Of a stretch of DNA of 64,000 nt, positions 45,357-55,571 are shown piece by piece. A program made the translations under genes and the position numbers. The DNA is taken from the NCBI RefSeq assembly GCF_003576645.1, contig NC_044916.1, forward strand, positions 17,241,599-17,305,598, read 5' to 3'. This DNA comes from Ipomoea triloba (lineage: Eukaryota; Streptophyta; Magnoliopsida; Solanales; Convolvulaceae). The notes under the pieces are model-generated. The model saw only the letters and a program-made list of their open reading frames with translations. It did no database searches and was not told the origin of the DNA. How positions within the stretch are numbered: position 1 is the first letter of the stretch; each line of letters opens with the position of its first letter.

Positions 45357-46902
45357 TTTTAAATTGTTGATAATATCTTTATTGGATGGCAGCTTTTAAA
45401 TATTTTTTTTTAGCAAGTAATTAATCCCGTTATACATTATGTGACGTAGAGCATATCTCTTGTGCATTAAATAAATACTTAATATCTTTTACCAAAAAAA
45501 AAATTAAATACTTAATTAATATCCATTATATTCTCAGGTTGTGCGGAAAAACAATAATGGCTATGGGCGTGCTGCTGATATTTGGAGCCTTGGGTGTACC
45601 GTTTTAGAGATGTTAACCGGGCAATTTCCATACTATGAGTTAGAAGGGGTACGTATTTTTACGGTTAACTTAGGGGTGTGTTTGGTTCAACATGGAAATT
45701 GGAATCAAAATGAGAATCAAATAATTGATAATGATAATGGCCTGTTTGGTAAATAATCAGCCTATCAGTCAATTTTGACTTATTTGATCACTATTAGTTG
45801 TTTGGTTAATAAGTTTTTTGTAACTCTAAAACACTAAAATTCAAAAGGCTACTCAAAGCAGCCTTTTCAATTAGCTTTTTGAGAAAAAAAAATTATACCA
45901 AACAGCTATCAGCTAACAGCTAATCTATCAAACAACTTTTTACAATCAGCTAATGTTATTAACAAATCATACCTTCTAACCCAAATAGCCAACCCAATCA
46001 GCCAACAGCCATTTACCAAACAGGGCCAATGAATTTTGGTGAAAGGTATATTGCATGTTTAGTAGTAGGGTAGATATATAATTAGAATGATTACCATTAT
46101 TGATGTTTGATTATGTATGTCGTATAATGAGAATAAATGTTTTAAAAATACTAAAATAAAAAATAAAGGTAATTAATCCTAATATAATGACATCCAAAGT
46201 ACTAATATGAATAAAAAAAATCAAAACAAATATCTAAAAGCACCTAATATGATACTCATTTTTAATTAGGGAATGAGATTTTTAATTGGAGGAGTAATTA
46301 AATCTTATACCCCTTGTGGTCAAAGATCTTGTAATCAAGCGGCATGAAGTGGCCATCTCAAATGAAAGGTCATGAGTTCAAGCCTTATACAATATTGATT
46401 TATACATGTATTAAAAAGTTATAACCAAACACTAGCTAACTATATATGATTTTGATTCTCGTCTGAAGCATATGTGTTGAAATTTGTATTGCAACATTGG
46501 AAATCTTTCATTTTGAAAGGTTCCTAGTCTGATAGTCTGATATTACCCATGTCTTGATGATGGAACACACTAAATTATTATGATTAAACCAGAGACCTTA
46601 CCCCCTCACCCAAAACACCTTCTAATTATTGTTCTGTCTGGCAATTATACTTGCACGGTTTTTGTTCATGTATGTGCGGCATCTAAAATTTAAAGCATTT
46701 TTCTTTGGTTGCATGACAGGTGCAAGCACTGTTCCAAATTGGTAGAGGTAAACTCCCAACTATACCTGAGGATTTGTCAGAAGATGCTAAGGATTTCATT
46801 CATAAATGCTTACAAGTTAACCCAAGTGATCGGCCTACCGCTGCTGAACTATCGGACCATCCATTTTTGAAGACAGCAAGTCCTTTGTCTGATGTGTATT
46901 AG
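39201..46902 (+). CDS. 3' part of a TNL-MAPKKK fusion gene: LRR/C-JID exon spliced to MEKK-type kinase
   Basis: Exons by eye: 39201-40103, 40450-40543, 40651-40715, 40788-40825 (tentative), 40907-40969, 41841-41998, 42504-42576, 43380-43442, 45538-45648, 46720-46902 (stop TAG). All borders are AG/GT and phases agree throughout. Exon 1 is open and encodes a last LRR ([32 protein letters not shown]) and a full C-JID module ending GDSG. The kinase exons have no start Met upstream of the glycine loop and join in phase, so they belong to the NLR transcript. Kinase motifs: [73 protein letters not shown]. The family is MEKK1-like MAPKKK. Odd points: GxGxxG lacks its third Gly, FFAVK is replaced by FFKGI (no VAIK Lys), and HRDIK is HRDIR. 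Upstream TNL exons are separated by the copia, so an intact start is not visible. Confidence 0.85.
40238..40330 (+). mobile_element. SINE-like relic in kinase intron
   Basis: GGTTGTGGGTTCGAGATTTAGTGGAG is a box-B variant followed by TTAGTAGGTTAAGAAGGG as in the 14690 SINE body. Short and decayed. Confidence 0.45.
40597..40662. repeat. 33-bp tandem duplication across a kinase splice acceptor
   Basis: Two units, GGGTATCAAATGCATGCAGA + (C/G)ATT(A/G)TTCTTTAA, at 40597-40629 and 40630-40662, then a partial third GGGTATTGAAG. The acceptor (40649-40650) and the first 12 nt of the exon that should carry the ATP-binding lysine lie in unit 2. Confidence 0.9.
41377..41800. mobile_element. MITE with CCTAGGCG subterminal repeats (copy 1)
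   Basis: Begins GGTTGAAAAAAGAGC and ends TTTTTGCAATACTGA; both ends are GC-rich with repeated (A)CCTAGG(C/T)G and GGGGATTAATCG, while the centre is AT-rich. A related copy in opposite orientation lies at 54893-55411. Sits in a kinase intron. The dense subterminal repeats recall CACTA or hAT elements, but the superfamily is not settled. Confidence 0.65.
42270..42425 (+). mobile_element. SINE in kinase intron
   Basis: TTATGGTCTAGTGTCACCCG (box-A region), GGTGAGTTCGAGTCTCAGTG (box B), then a body without a clear poly-A. Sense orientation in the intron. Confidence 0.55.
42600..43325. mobile_element. Nested MITEs around an assembly gap
   Basis: Ends rich in GGAAAATATTTTC and TTTTCCAGAAAAT are inverted (for example TCATTTTCTAGAAAATGA at about 42750 and TCATTTTCCAGAAAATCC at about 43250), the usual pattern of a plant MITE. 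The middle cannot be read because of the gap. Confidence 0.45.
42843..43168. other. Assembly gap (326 N)
   Basis: Run of N flanked by GGTGGTGGTGGGGGGTGGG and GGTGGTGTTAGTGGCG, so the missing part is probably a GGT/GGGT repeat. It lies within a kinase intron (42577-43379) and does not remove a known exon. Confidence 0.98.
43443..44390. other. Large kinase intron, AT-rich part
   Basis: Mostly A/T sequence with no exon. At 44250-44370 a GC-richer piece (GGGCGGGTGCCCATATTGCCCGCCC, a near-perfect inverted repeat) is of unknown origin. Confidence 0.5.
44391..45137. mobile_element. (TA)n-associated element, copy Y, about 745 bp
   Basis: Inverted blocks AGGAGAGAACTGCG.AC.AATCACAGC at 44425-44451 and its complement at 45080-45106. 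The interior repeats GTGCACCTAGTTATAACATTAG and TTTTCACTTACAAGTGCAAG many times. Flanked on both sides by TA runs. No ORF. Confidence 0.75.
45148..45345. mobile_element. (TA)n-associated element, copy X, about 190 bp
   Basis: A perfect 25-bp inverted repeat (45168-45192 and 45286-45310) includes GGTGCGGCCGTGCTCTCCCG. The interior is four units of AACATTGAGTGGTGTATTTCG. Flanked by TA runs. It shares AACATTGAGTGGTG with copy Z and the right end CACCTGA.CATGA with Y and Z. Confidence 0.8.
45672..46450. mobile_element. Nested MITEs in the last kinase intron
   Basis: Outer element begins GGGGTGTGTTTGGTTCAA with a body like the Tourist-like MITE at 21513. An inner element at about 45739-46027 has ends GGCCTGTTTGGTAAAT and ACCAAACAGGGCC. 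A SINE-like GGTCATGAGTTCAAGCC lies at about 46367. None interrupts an exon. Confidence 0.55.
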
Positions 46903-47236
46903 AATTTAAAAATATTGTTAATAGTAAGAATTGAATTCTGAATCTCTCCTTTAATCTTAACCTAGAAAGATCAATTAAATACTAAAGCTATTTATTAAAC
47001 TTTTTTTGTACATATAACATATATATGTATATATATATATATATATAGGCCCTTATTCATATAAGGACACTAATTAATAGAGGACTACGAGAATCCATCA
47101 TAACCATCCAAATCATTAGATTAAATGGCTGAGATTAGTTAGGATTAAGTGAGGGATACACGCTCCATTCTCTCATCTCTGAATCTCTGATCTCAGCTGC
47201 TCTCTCATCTCTGAATCTCTGACCTCAGCTGCCTTA

Positions 47237-48344
47237 GGGGGGTGTATTCAATCACGACTTTCATGAACTTTTAAATATTTTTAAAGTGATGGATTTTAAT
47301 TGACTTTTGTAGAGTTTTTGTAAACTTTCCTAGAATCTTTTAAACTTTTATAAACTTTGTAAGAGTTTATAAATATTCATAGAACAAACATTTATAGAGT
47401 TTTAAAAACTTTTTCATATTAAAAAGTTTACAAAAGTCATTAAAACTCTAAATTGAATACACCCTCACAAACATTCCATAACTTCTATTAATATATTATC
47501 TATAAATTAGTGCATTGTAGAAATTAAAAAAAATATATTGATGTCACAAAAATAGAGTATATTATTCCTAAATAAAATATAATCAATTTTTATAAATATA
47601 ACCAATAAAAATATTTCTTGAACTAATGAAACAACTAATGCTGAGTAATATAATTAATAAACATACAATTATATAAAATTATAAACATATTAATTAAATA
47701 AAATTTAAAAATTATAAATTAAAAAATTTGCTGCAACAAGTTGCTGCTGGTTGCTGCACAGTAGCAATCTGGCTGCTGCCATATTTGCTGCGAACAGCAG
47801 CAGCTTGCTGCTGTTCCATAAATCTGCTGCGAACAGCAGCAAGCTGCTGCTATTCGCAGCAGATTCTTGCTGCGATCGCAGCAATTCTTTTAGCTGCGAT
47901 CGCAGCAATTATTTTGTTGTGATGGCAATAAAAAATTTGTTTGAACATAAAAAAAAATTATGAAAGATTTGAAACGTACGTAAAATTGATAAAAAATTTG
48001 CCTAGTTTAGATAGAGGAAAAAAAGTTTGCAGAGAATATTGAAAAGTTTGGGGTTGGAGGGTTGGATTTCATCTATTTATATTAATGAAGAGAAAGTCGA
48101 TAGAAATCCTATTCTGATAGAGTTTGTGAAAGTCAGTAACTTTTTGAATACCAGTAGACTTTTAATAACTCTATAAAAGTCTGAATCAAATACCTGTATA
48201 CTTTTAAAGAGTTTTGAAAAGTTTGAATTGAATACAGGTAGACTTGTAAAGAGTTTATAAAAGTCTAAATTGAATACCACCAAACTTTTAAAGTTGATAA
48301 AAGTATTTAAAAGTTCATGAAAGTCGTGATTGAATACACCCCCC
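47237..48344. mobile_element. 1108-bp PIF/Harbinger-type MITE, TSD TTA
   Basis: Inverted ends share GGGGGTGTATTCAATCACGA followed by CTTTCATGAACTTTTAAATA, at least 40 bp. TTA flanks both sides (47234-47236, 48345-48347). Internal pieces repeat the end sequence (AAAGTTTATAAAAGTCTAAATTGAATAC). Its centre holds a GCAGC-rich block. Confidence 0.85.
47729..47912. repeat. GCTGC/GCAGC-rich cluster with nested palindromes
   Basis: About twenty GCTGC or GCAGC words occur on both strands, arranged as short palindromes such as GCTGCGATCGCAGC (twice) and GCTGCGAACAGCAGC. It stays open in several frames but composition, not coding, explains that. Striking in an otherwise AT-rich MITE. Confidence 0.8.
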
Positions 48345-48965
48345 TTAGTCCCTTCTCTCTGAGTTCTACTTCTCTCATTCTCTGTAGTCTCTACTCTCTG
48401 TCTCTCTACCTCTTAGTCTTCTAGACTTATAGTCTTCTACTCCTCTTCTCCGAATCTCCGATTCTATCCAAAGTCTAGGCTCTTGGTGGAAGCCCTTTCG
48501 CAAAGTCGCTGGGCACTGGTCAGTGCTCACGGAGTCACGGACTCACGGTGGAATCGTGGAAGCCATTCGCTGGACTCTGAAGATGGAAGAATTGTTATAT
48601 ATCTACACAAAAATATATCTTCTATACATATGAATTATAAGAGCAATTGATTCCTATAACTGAGTTACTAGAGAACGAGCATATTTGCTCAATTTATAAA
48701 AATCCTAAACAGTGATATATAAAATCTTTAAAGTTTCAGCACAACATGCGTACATCTACACATTAGCTATTAATTAAGCAATTATTTGTTGGAACAAACA
48801 AGGATAACATCATATCGGGGATCGAGAACATAATCGATCCAAAACATATCTTCAATTGCACTATATAATATTTGATGTTATAATTTATATAATTATATAC
48901 CGATCCAAATATTCTTAATATATTATAAAAAATCTATTCCGTGCATCGCACGGGTGAAAATAGTA

Positions 48966-49490
48966 GTAATGATAATAATAATAATAATCTAGGGAAAAAA
49001 GGACTATTTCTTTTTTTTTTTTATCCTTTCATTTTCATGTTGAATTGCAATTCATATGGGGAGTAGTATGAATTTTAATTCCACAAAAAGAGAGAATTGT
49101 AATTACTTGCAATTGCGATTCACTCTAACCAAACAATATAATTTATGCTAAAATAAACATTACAATTGAATTGCAACGTAATTACACTCTATCAAACACC
49201 TCATAAACGTTTCAAAAACTGCTCAAATTTGGAGAAGCAAATAAATTGAATTTTTGGATTGTACCAAAACCATCCCTAACTATCATCCCTCTTACGAGAC
49301 AAGAGTGTTTCCTAATCAAGGAAGCCACATGAAAATGACCATTTACAATCATAGTGTATGTACATCCTTTCCTACCACTGCACGTCTGCACTGCACCCTA
49401 ATCTCAAGAAACTTCAACAGGGATTGAAAAAAAAAAACAAAAAATTGAACTCTTCACCCCGGGCATTCATAACTTTTTTAGATTAATGAA
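48966..49490. other. 3' flank of SAUR gene, no gene seen
   Basis: Contains an (AAT)n tract at about 48965-48990 and a GAATTGCAATT...AATTGCAATT block at 49043-49120 that may be a small MITE. Nothing coding. Confidence 0.45.
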
Positions 49491-49838
49491 TCAACCCAAA
49501 AAATCCTGTACAAGTTCACCAAAACAAAACTGTCCATTGCAGCATTCCACGGCGCTGACCACTTCCCGGAAAGCAGCGACGCTGCAGGGCACCGCCAGCC
49601 CACCTCTCTGCGCAAACCCAAACTCATCATACGCCTTCTCCAGCAAAATCTTGAACAGCGGATGGGAGAGGTAGCTGGTGGGGACCACGAAGCGCTGCCG
49701 TTCCTCGCCTACGTACACCGCCAAACTCCCCGCCGCCGTCTTTTCTTCACCACCACTCTTCAGCAAGTACTCTTCTTCATGCCCGGAACTGCTCCTCACT
49801 CTACCCTTCCTACCCAATTTCTTCACCTTCCCCAACAT
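49491..49838 (-). CDS. SAUR family protein, 115 aa, intronless
   Basis: Start ATG at 49838 (minus), chosen because the SAUR domain and its basic leader (MLGKVKKLGRKGRV) begin there; the longer frame to 50096 is 5' leader. The core has AVYVGEERQRFVVPTSYLSH, then PLFKILLEKAYDEFGF and VPCSVAAFREVV, the conserved SAUR domain. SAURs are short, intronless, auxin-induced proteins that promote acid growth by inhibiting PP2C.D phosphatases at the plasma membrane; this is known for the family and not shown here. Length is typical for the longer SAUR subgroup. It stands alone rather than in the usual tandem cluster, at least inside this window. GC content is well above the flanks. High confidence in family, none in exact orthology. 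Confidence 0.93.
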   Translation of the reverse strand: MLGKVKKLGRKGRVRSSSGHEEEYLLKSGGEEKTAAGSLAVYVGEERQRFVVPTSYLSHPLFKILLEKAYDEFGFAQRGGLAVPCSVAAFREVVSAVECCNGQFCFGELVQDFLG

Positions 49839-50100
49839 TTCTATTTTTCTTTTCTCACTCAGGATTATTGAGAAAGCAAGGGTTGTTAGGAGTTGAACAA
49901 AACTGGAAAAAGAAAAAAAGTTGTGTGTTAGTTTCTTGGTTCTTGAGATGAAGAATTGAAGAAAAATGGCGGAAAGGGGATGGCTTTTGTAGTGTGGAGA
50001 AGAATCTCCACGAGGAGTCAGCTTTTGACCAAAATCTAAAGAATAGTCTTTTGGAGTTTGAGGCATATGATTGTGCAGTGGTGGTTTATTTGTCATGTAG
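49839..50100 (-). promoter_or_regulatory. 5' leader and proximal promoter of SAUR gene
   Basis: Minus-strand sequence upstream of the ATG is pyrimidine-rich and free of repeats, as expected of a leader. A weak TATA-like CTACAAAAGCC lies at about 49985-49995. A TGTCNN-type auxin element was not convincingly found. Assignment is positional. Confidence 0.35.
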
Positions 50101-53014
50101 AATTATATTTGTCGTTACATGAGCTTTGACTTATTAATACTTAATCTCAATTCAGCAGACCTATACTTGGGGAACAAATGTGATATGGGCGTCTTATCAT
50201 CTTTCAAATACAAGAATTATATTCTATGGGGTAAACTCTGCATTGTAATTTTAACCTTCTATGGGGTAAACTCTGCATTGAATGCAATTTTAACCGACAA
50301 ATGATAACACAGAGAAAAAATATAGATTGTTCAGCTCAAACCAAGAAAATCATTATAATACGTTACTCCACTAAGAATCAAACATATAATCTTGTTGTTA
50401 TTAAACAAACAACATTGTGATCTATGTTAATTAAAACCTTTATACGCTTATAACTTGAATGCGGAAGCACAATTAACCATGAATCGCATGTAAATCAAAT
50501 CAATCAACTAAACAATGTTTATAATCATTGATCTTTAATTAAAATAGGAATAAAGATAAAGACTTACTTATTTCCCTATAATCTCTAACTTGAATAATCA
50601 AGAATGCTTCACCTCGATCTTTGATCTGTATGCGTTAATCACCTCCTATTGATATGGAGACTAGAAAATTCTGAGACTAGAAACCTATGATTGGAAAACC
50701 ATATGATCTCTAGAGTTTTCCTGGGTATTTATAGATGTGATGAGGACCCCTCTTTCAAGAGGATTGGGAAACCTCATTTTAGGAATAAAAATCACTTTAG
50801 GAATGTGAAACGGGAGAATCCATATCTTTTTTCCATTATACATCTTTTAACCGGACTTAAATTTTAACCGAATGAGATGGAGGGAATTTCACCCAGTAAT
50901 TCCACATTTATACATCAATAATCATCGACGTGAGTCCCTTATGGAATTACAACATTTATTATATAAATCAATGTTAGGAAATAATTGTTTCTAAATCTAT
51001 ACTTTATTCCTACTCAATACTAAGAGCATATTTATAAAAAAGAAAAAAAAACTGCTTTAAAGATTTATAAAATGTGTGAGACGGAGTGTTGAAACTATTT
51101 TTAAAAAGGTTAGATAAGCTATGTAAATTATAAAACTTAAAAGTTAGACTTTATATCAATTAAAAAATTAGAGTAGTTACTGCGCATAACAAATTGGTTG
51201 AACTGGAAAAAACAATATATCAATTTTTATAACTATTTTTTCAAAATTCAATTAAAAAACATATTGTATACAACTAATAAATTTAATAATAATGGCCTAA
51301 ATCCTTAACCAGCCAAATCAATTAGCTTCTTTAATCACAAGAAAAATGAGATATTGGGGCAATCTCACCCAATTTATAGAACAATTTACTTGGTAACTCT
51401 AAATTGGTGTTATCTCTTTATAGTCTTTTGTCGGTTAAGTTGAGCTTCACCTAGAACGCACTATAAAATTAATTCTCCATCTATCTCATTTTATATGTTT
51501 AGTTTGGTATGGTTAACGAGACTTAACTAAGATTATTTCTAATTTAATTTTTCATAGCGTTAAGTTTAGGAGTAGTATACAAAATTTATATATTTAAAAT
51601 TTACATTAAAAATACTATTAAACACAAAAAAAAAAAAGATTACAAATATTTAAAAAACATATGCAAATAAGATAGAGTTGCTTTGACTAATAAATAGTAA
51701 ATATGACATGTAAAATGAGATAAAAATACGTATTTTTTTTGTCTAGCTAATTCAATTCAATGTTTCCCCAACTACTCAACAACGACCATCTCACATACAT
51801 CGAAATAATCTTATTCAAATTTTGAGAATGTGGATACCTTAGAACTCATGAAAGAGTATTTTCTCACTTTTTGAAGTCTTATCCGTCATGAATAAAACTC
51901 ACGTCAATATTATATGATTCTAATTAACTGATTAAGAGGGTCTATTATCAAAAAAAATAATTAGTTAATTAAATTAAAGATTCACTTATAGTAGTCTCCC
52001 TTCCAAAAAAAAATAAAAATATAGAGATTCGTTTAGTGGACGGCTAAAAATTGGTGGAGGGAGGGTGATGGGGCATGGAAACGACAAGGAGCAACCTAGG
52101 AAGATTCTCCAATGTTTGTCACTTTGGATGATTAAAAATTAGTCAAAAAAAAAAAAAGAAAAAAGAAGGTGTCTATAGTTAAGGCTTTGTGACTTAGGCT
52201 GATTTTGAATTAGTGGAAGCTACCAAAGGGTTTCATTTATTTGCAGTGGTGTCCCATTGGCCATTTCACATCGCACCAACGGACTATTCAATTCATTCGT
52301 CAGCAAGGGCGGCACTACCTTCATTCTTACCCTGAAAGATTGACTTGGAAACCTTCAATATTTGCAGATATTTTGAAAGTAACTTTTTTAGCAAAAAATT
52401 ACGGATTCAAATTGTATGGACAATAATTTCATATTTGGTTTTAAAAACTCAATGACTTTTACCACTCGTTTTTTTAATGTTTGACTATTAACAAAAAATA
52501 TATTCGATAGAACATACTCATTATGATGATATTAAAAAAAAAAAACTCAATTTTACAAAAATAATCTTTCAATATTTTTACTAGCTAGCTCAAAAGACAT
52601 TTTCTGAATTCATATATCACACTTAACTCTGTATCAGTTCAACACAACTGCAGTATCAGCCATGACCATGGTCCACAATGCACCCCCACCCCCCCTTATG
52701 GATAGGTTGTTCTACCACCTATTTGGTTATTGTTTGAACTAGACTCTGCTACTTAAGTGAAAATATAGATTTAGTTGAGTTAGGTCAAATAATAAAAATT
52801 TTAATCAAGACACACGATCAATAACTAAAAAAGTTTAAGTACCTGGAGGGTGCGGTTGAGTGGAAGGGACTCATTCATCTTTAACCAAAGATCAAGGGTT
52901 CGACGATGGAGACCCTGGGTTACACCCAAAAAAATAACTAAAAAAGATTTTTTTTAAAAAAATTATTAGGTTTTTCTTCAATTTTATTTTTTTAAATTTA
53001 CATTAATTACATCT
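50101..53014. other. Intergenic, no gene seen
   Basis: AT-rich with small local duplications, for example TTCTATGGGGTAAACTCTGCATTG twice at 50222-50280. A SINE-like GATCAAGGGTTCGACGATGG lies at about 52890. A solitary MULE-like end ACCATGGTCCACAATGCA is at 52665-52682. Short frames have no domain. Confidence 0.5.
52838..52950 (+). mobile_element. SINE-like relic
   Basis: TGCGGTTGAGTGGAAGG (box-A-like) and AAGGGTTCGACGATGG (box-B-like) spaced about 45 nt, then an A-rich tail from 52927. Differs in body from the 14690 SINE. Confidence 0.45.
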
Positions 53015-53024
53015 ATCTACCAAT

Positions 53025-53680
53025 CAGTTCTTATATTGTGGACCTCGGTCCACAATGCATTGTGAACCGTGGTCCCAAAACGACGTCGTTTCAGTAAGTG
53101 GGAGACGGAGCCCGTAATTGACACTATAGTTCATCTCAAAAGATACTGCCTTACATTTGTTTTGATATTATCGAATGAAACTGTAGTTATATCGAAATGT
53201 AACTGTAGTTGTGTTGAAATGTAACTGCAATGTATATAAACTGATATTGAATAACAGTTTCACATTTGTGTTTTATATTATCGAATGAAACTGTAGTTAT
53301 ATCGAAATGTAACTGTAGTTGTGTTGAAATGTAACTGCAATGTATATAAACTGATATTGAATAACAGTTTCACATTTGTGTTTTATATTATCGAATGAAA
53401 CTGTAGTTATATCGAAATGTAACTGTAGTTGTGTTGAAATGTAACTGCAGTGTATATGAACTGATACTGAATAACAGTTTCACATTTGTGTTTTTATATT
53501 ATCGAATGAAACTGTAGTTATATCAAAATGTAACTACAGTTGTGTTGAAATGTAACTGCAGTTGTGTTGAAATATAACTGCAGTGTATATGAACTGAAAG
53601 TGAGTGGCGCGAATTCATCCGTTTGTTTTCATTAATCAAAACGACGTCGTTTTGATCCGCGGTCCACGATATAATTTGCG
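53025..53680. mobile_element. 656-bp MULE-type MITE (copy B), 10-bp TSD
   Basis: Same termini and AAAACGACGTCGTTT palindromes as copy A (20952-21473), same orientation. Flanks ATCTACCAAT (53015-53024) and ATCGACCAAT (53681-53690) match at 9 of 10 bases. It has four 110-111-bp tandem units (starts near 53165, 53275, 53385, 53496) against three in copy A, and a short extra inverted piece GTGGACCTCGGTCCAC near its left end. Confidence 0.85.
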
Positions 53681-53690
53681 ATCGACCAAT

Positions 53691-54892
53691 ATCCGATTAA
53701 TAAAATATGAATTGGGTTGGATAGGACCAAATAATATAAACATTATCCTGACCCACAAGTAAAAATATTTTTATTAAAATCAATTTCTTTAAGTCAGAAT
53801 CATTACATTTATGAATGTCTAACTAAATATATATAAGTTGAGCAGGGTCGAGATTAAGAGTAAAAATCTTGACTCAGCTCGACCTACATCCCTATAAAAG
53901 TAATTTTTTCTTCAATTCATGTAGTTAAGAATTTTTATTATAATAAAAGTTCAAAAAATTATTTATTTACAACTCTTTATTATAATTATTATTAATCCTT
54001 ATAATATTATAAATTTTAATTTAATATAAATATAGTTATTAATTATAAATTTTATTTATACATTTTAATCTTATAATAGCTTTATTTGCATTTTAAAAAT
54101 GAAGCAAATAGAAAAAATAGAATTTTCTAAAACTTTAACCAAACACCATAAAATTAAAATATTTTTCAAAAAATAATAACTTTTTAAATACAACTGATCC
54201 TATTACATTGTAATCAATTCATGCATATTTTCTCAACCTGTTGAAGTACATGGGGTCAATATCACCTCCACTAAGGTTCAATCTCATGACCTTCCTTATA
54301 GGAGAGTCATTACATGCCATCTGAGCACAAAGTGCTTGGCATTTAGAAAATCTTTTAGTGTTTTCAAATGGAAAATTAATATTAATATAATAATTTTAGG
54401 GAATTTTAAAATATGCCCATTAGTTGTTCAATACCTATTACACCAAATTTACCCACAATATACACTTGGTTGTATTCTGTGCTTAACCATCATTTTAGAA
54501 CTTTATTTGAAATATAAGACAATAATAAAGTATACAAGTAAATAATTATTTAAAAAATAAGTAAGCATGACACACACAATTAAATAACATAAAGTGAAGC
54601 GAGGAGACAGTAAGGAATAACATTTGAAGACAGGAGAAACGCCCAAGAACATTTGGACTGCACGGCGTCGGCACATGCTGTTTTTTATTTTTATTGTTTT
54701 TTAAATGATTGGATACATTTTTCAAATTGGCGTGAAATTATCTGCTAATTTTACGAAACCTTTCGCTCATGAATTATTTGTTGCCTTGGAATAGTTTGGG
54801 AAAAAAGATAACCGGCATTCCACACTTGCACCAATTCCGACCCTTATCTTTTCAATTTCATACTCTGTTTTGTAGTAATCTGCATCACCATT
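53691..54892. other. Intergenic, AT-rich, no gene
   Basis: Nothing coding. A minus-strand SINE-like piece with GGTTCAATCTCATGACC-type wording lies at 54236-54345. Confidence 0.5.
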
Positions 54893-55411
54893 TATCAGTG
54901 TTGCAAAAATCCCGCCTAGGCGCCGATTAATTCTCGCCTAGGCGCTAAGCGCTGGTCAACCGCCTAGTGTATCACATTAAATGGTGGTCTAGGCGGCTGG
55001 CCGGCTAGGCGACCGCCTAGGCCGCCTAAGCCGCCAAAACCACCGCCTAAACCGCTTAGGCGCTGACCGCCTAGGCATCGACTAGACCGACTAGGCACCG
55101 ACTAGGCCTTTTAGTCGGTCGATTAACTATTGTTCTTTTTTTTTTAATGGGTTATTTGACTCAAAACAACATCGTTTTGAGCAAAATAATTTTAAACTGT
55201 ACAAACTTTAGATTTTTTTAGGTTAATATTTAATATTTTAGTATTAAGTATTAAAGTATTATATAATTTATAATTATTAGTCTTTAAAAAATATAAAATA
55301 CTTAAACAAATTTTTAAAAAATAAAAAATAAAATAAAAAATACACGGGCGCTAGGCGCCGATTAATCCCCGGCTAGGTGTCCCCGAGCGCCTAGCGATTT
55401 TTTCAACCATG
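54893..55411. mobile_element. MITE with CCTAGGCG subterminal repeats (copy 2)
   Basis: Inverse orientation to 41377-41800: left end TCAGTGTTGCAAAAATCCCG, right end GATTTTTTCAACCATGCC. The left 220 bp contains about a dozen CGCCTAGGC/GACTAGGC words, while the centre is AT-rich. Ends just upstream of the LINE. Confidence 0.7.
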
Positions 55412-55571
55412 CCATTTAACTTGTGAAACGCGGTTCTCTCTCTAGGGTTTTGTTTCTTGAGAGTATCTCCCTAGGTTTTCTAGGGTTTGTCCTTCTTCCC
55501 GACTGGTTTCCGCTTTCTTTTGTGTCGTTTGATCTTCCTTCGTTCATTCGTTTCGTTGCATCGTGTTGATC

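Larger units (their letters stand above)
47045..48965. mobile_element. Helitron-like element carrying a 1.1-kb MITE
   Basis: Starts after a TA run with GGCCCTTATTCATATAAGGAC and includes AACCATCCAAATCATTAGAT, a phrase common in plant TA-flanked non-autonomous elements. It ends near a hairpin CCGTGCATCGCACGG at 48939-48953. No CTRR follows at the expected distance, so the Helitron label is tentative. Contains pyrimidine-rich CTCTCATCTCTGAATCTCTGA repeats around 47170-47225. Confidence 0.4.

Noticed and set aside
47045..48965. Confident Helitron call
   Set aside because: There is a terminal hairpin but no CTRR at the expected distance and no clear 5' TC; kept only as a low-confidence feature.
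49839..50096. 86-residue N-terminal extension of the SAUR protein
   Set aside because: SAURs start just before the conserved core; the extension is low-complexity leader with no similarity and the ATG at 49838 fits.
54893..55411. Viral origin or geminivirus-like repeat because of GC-rich iterons
   Set aside because: No nonanucleotide stem-loop or Rep coding; a second inverted copy with the same ends shows it is a MITE.
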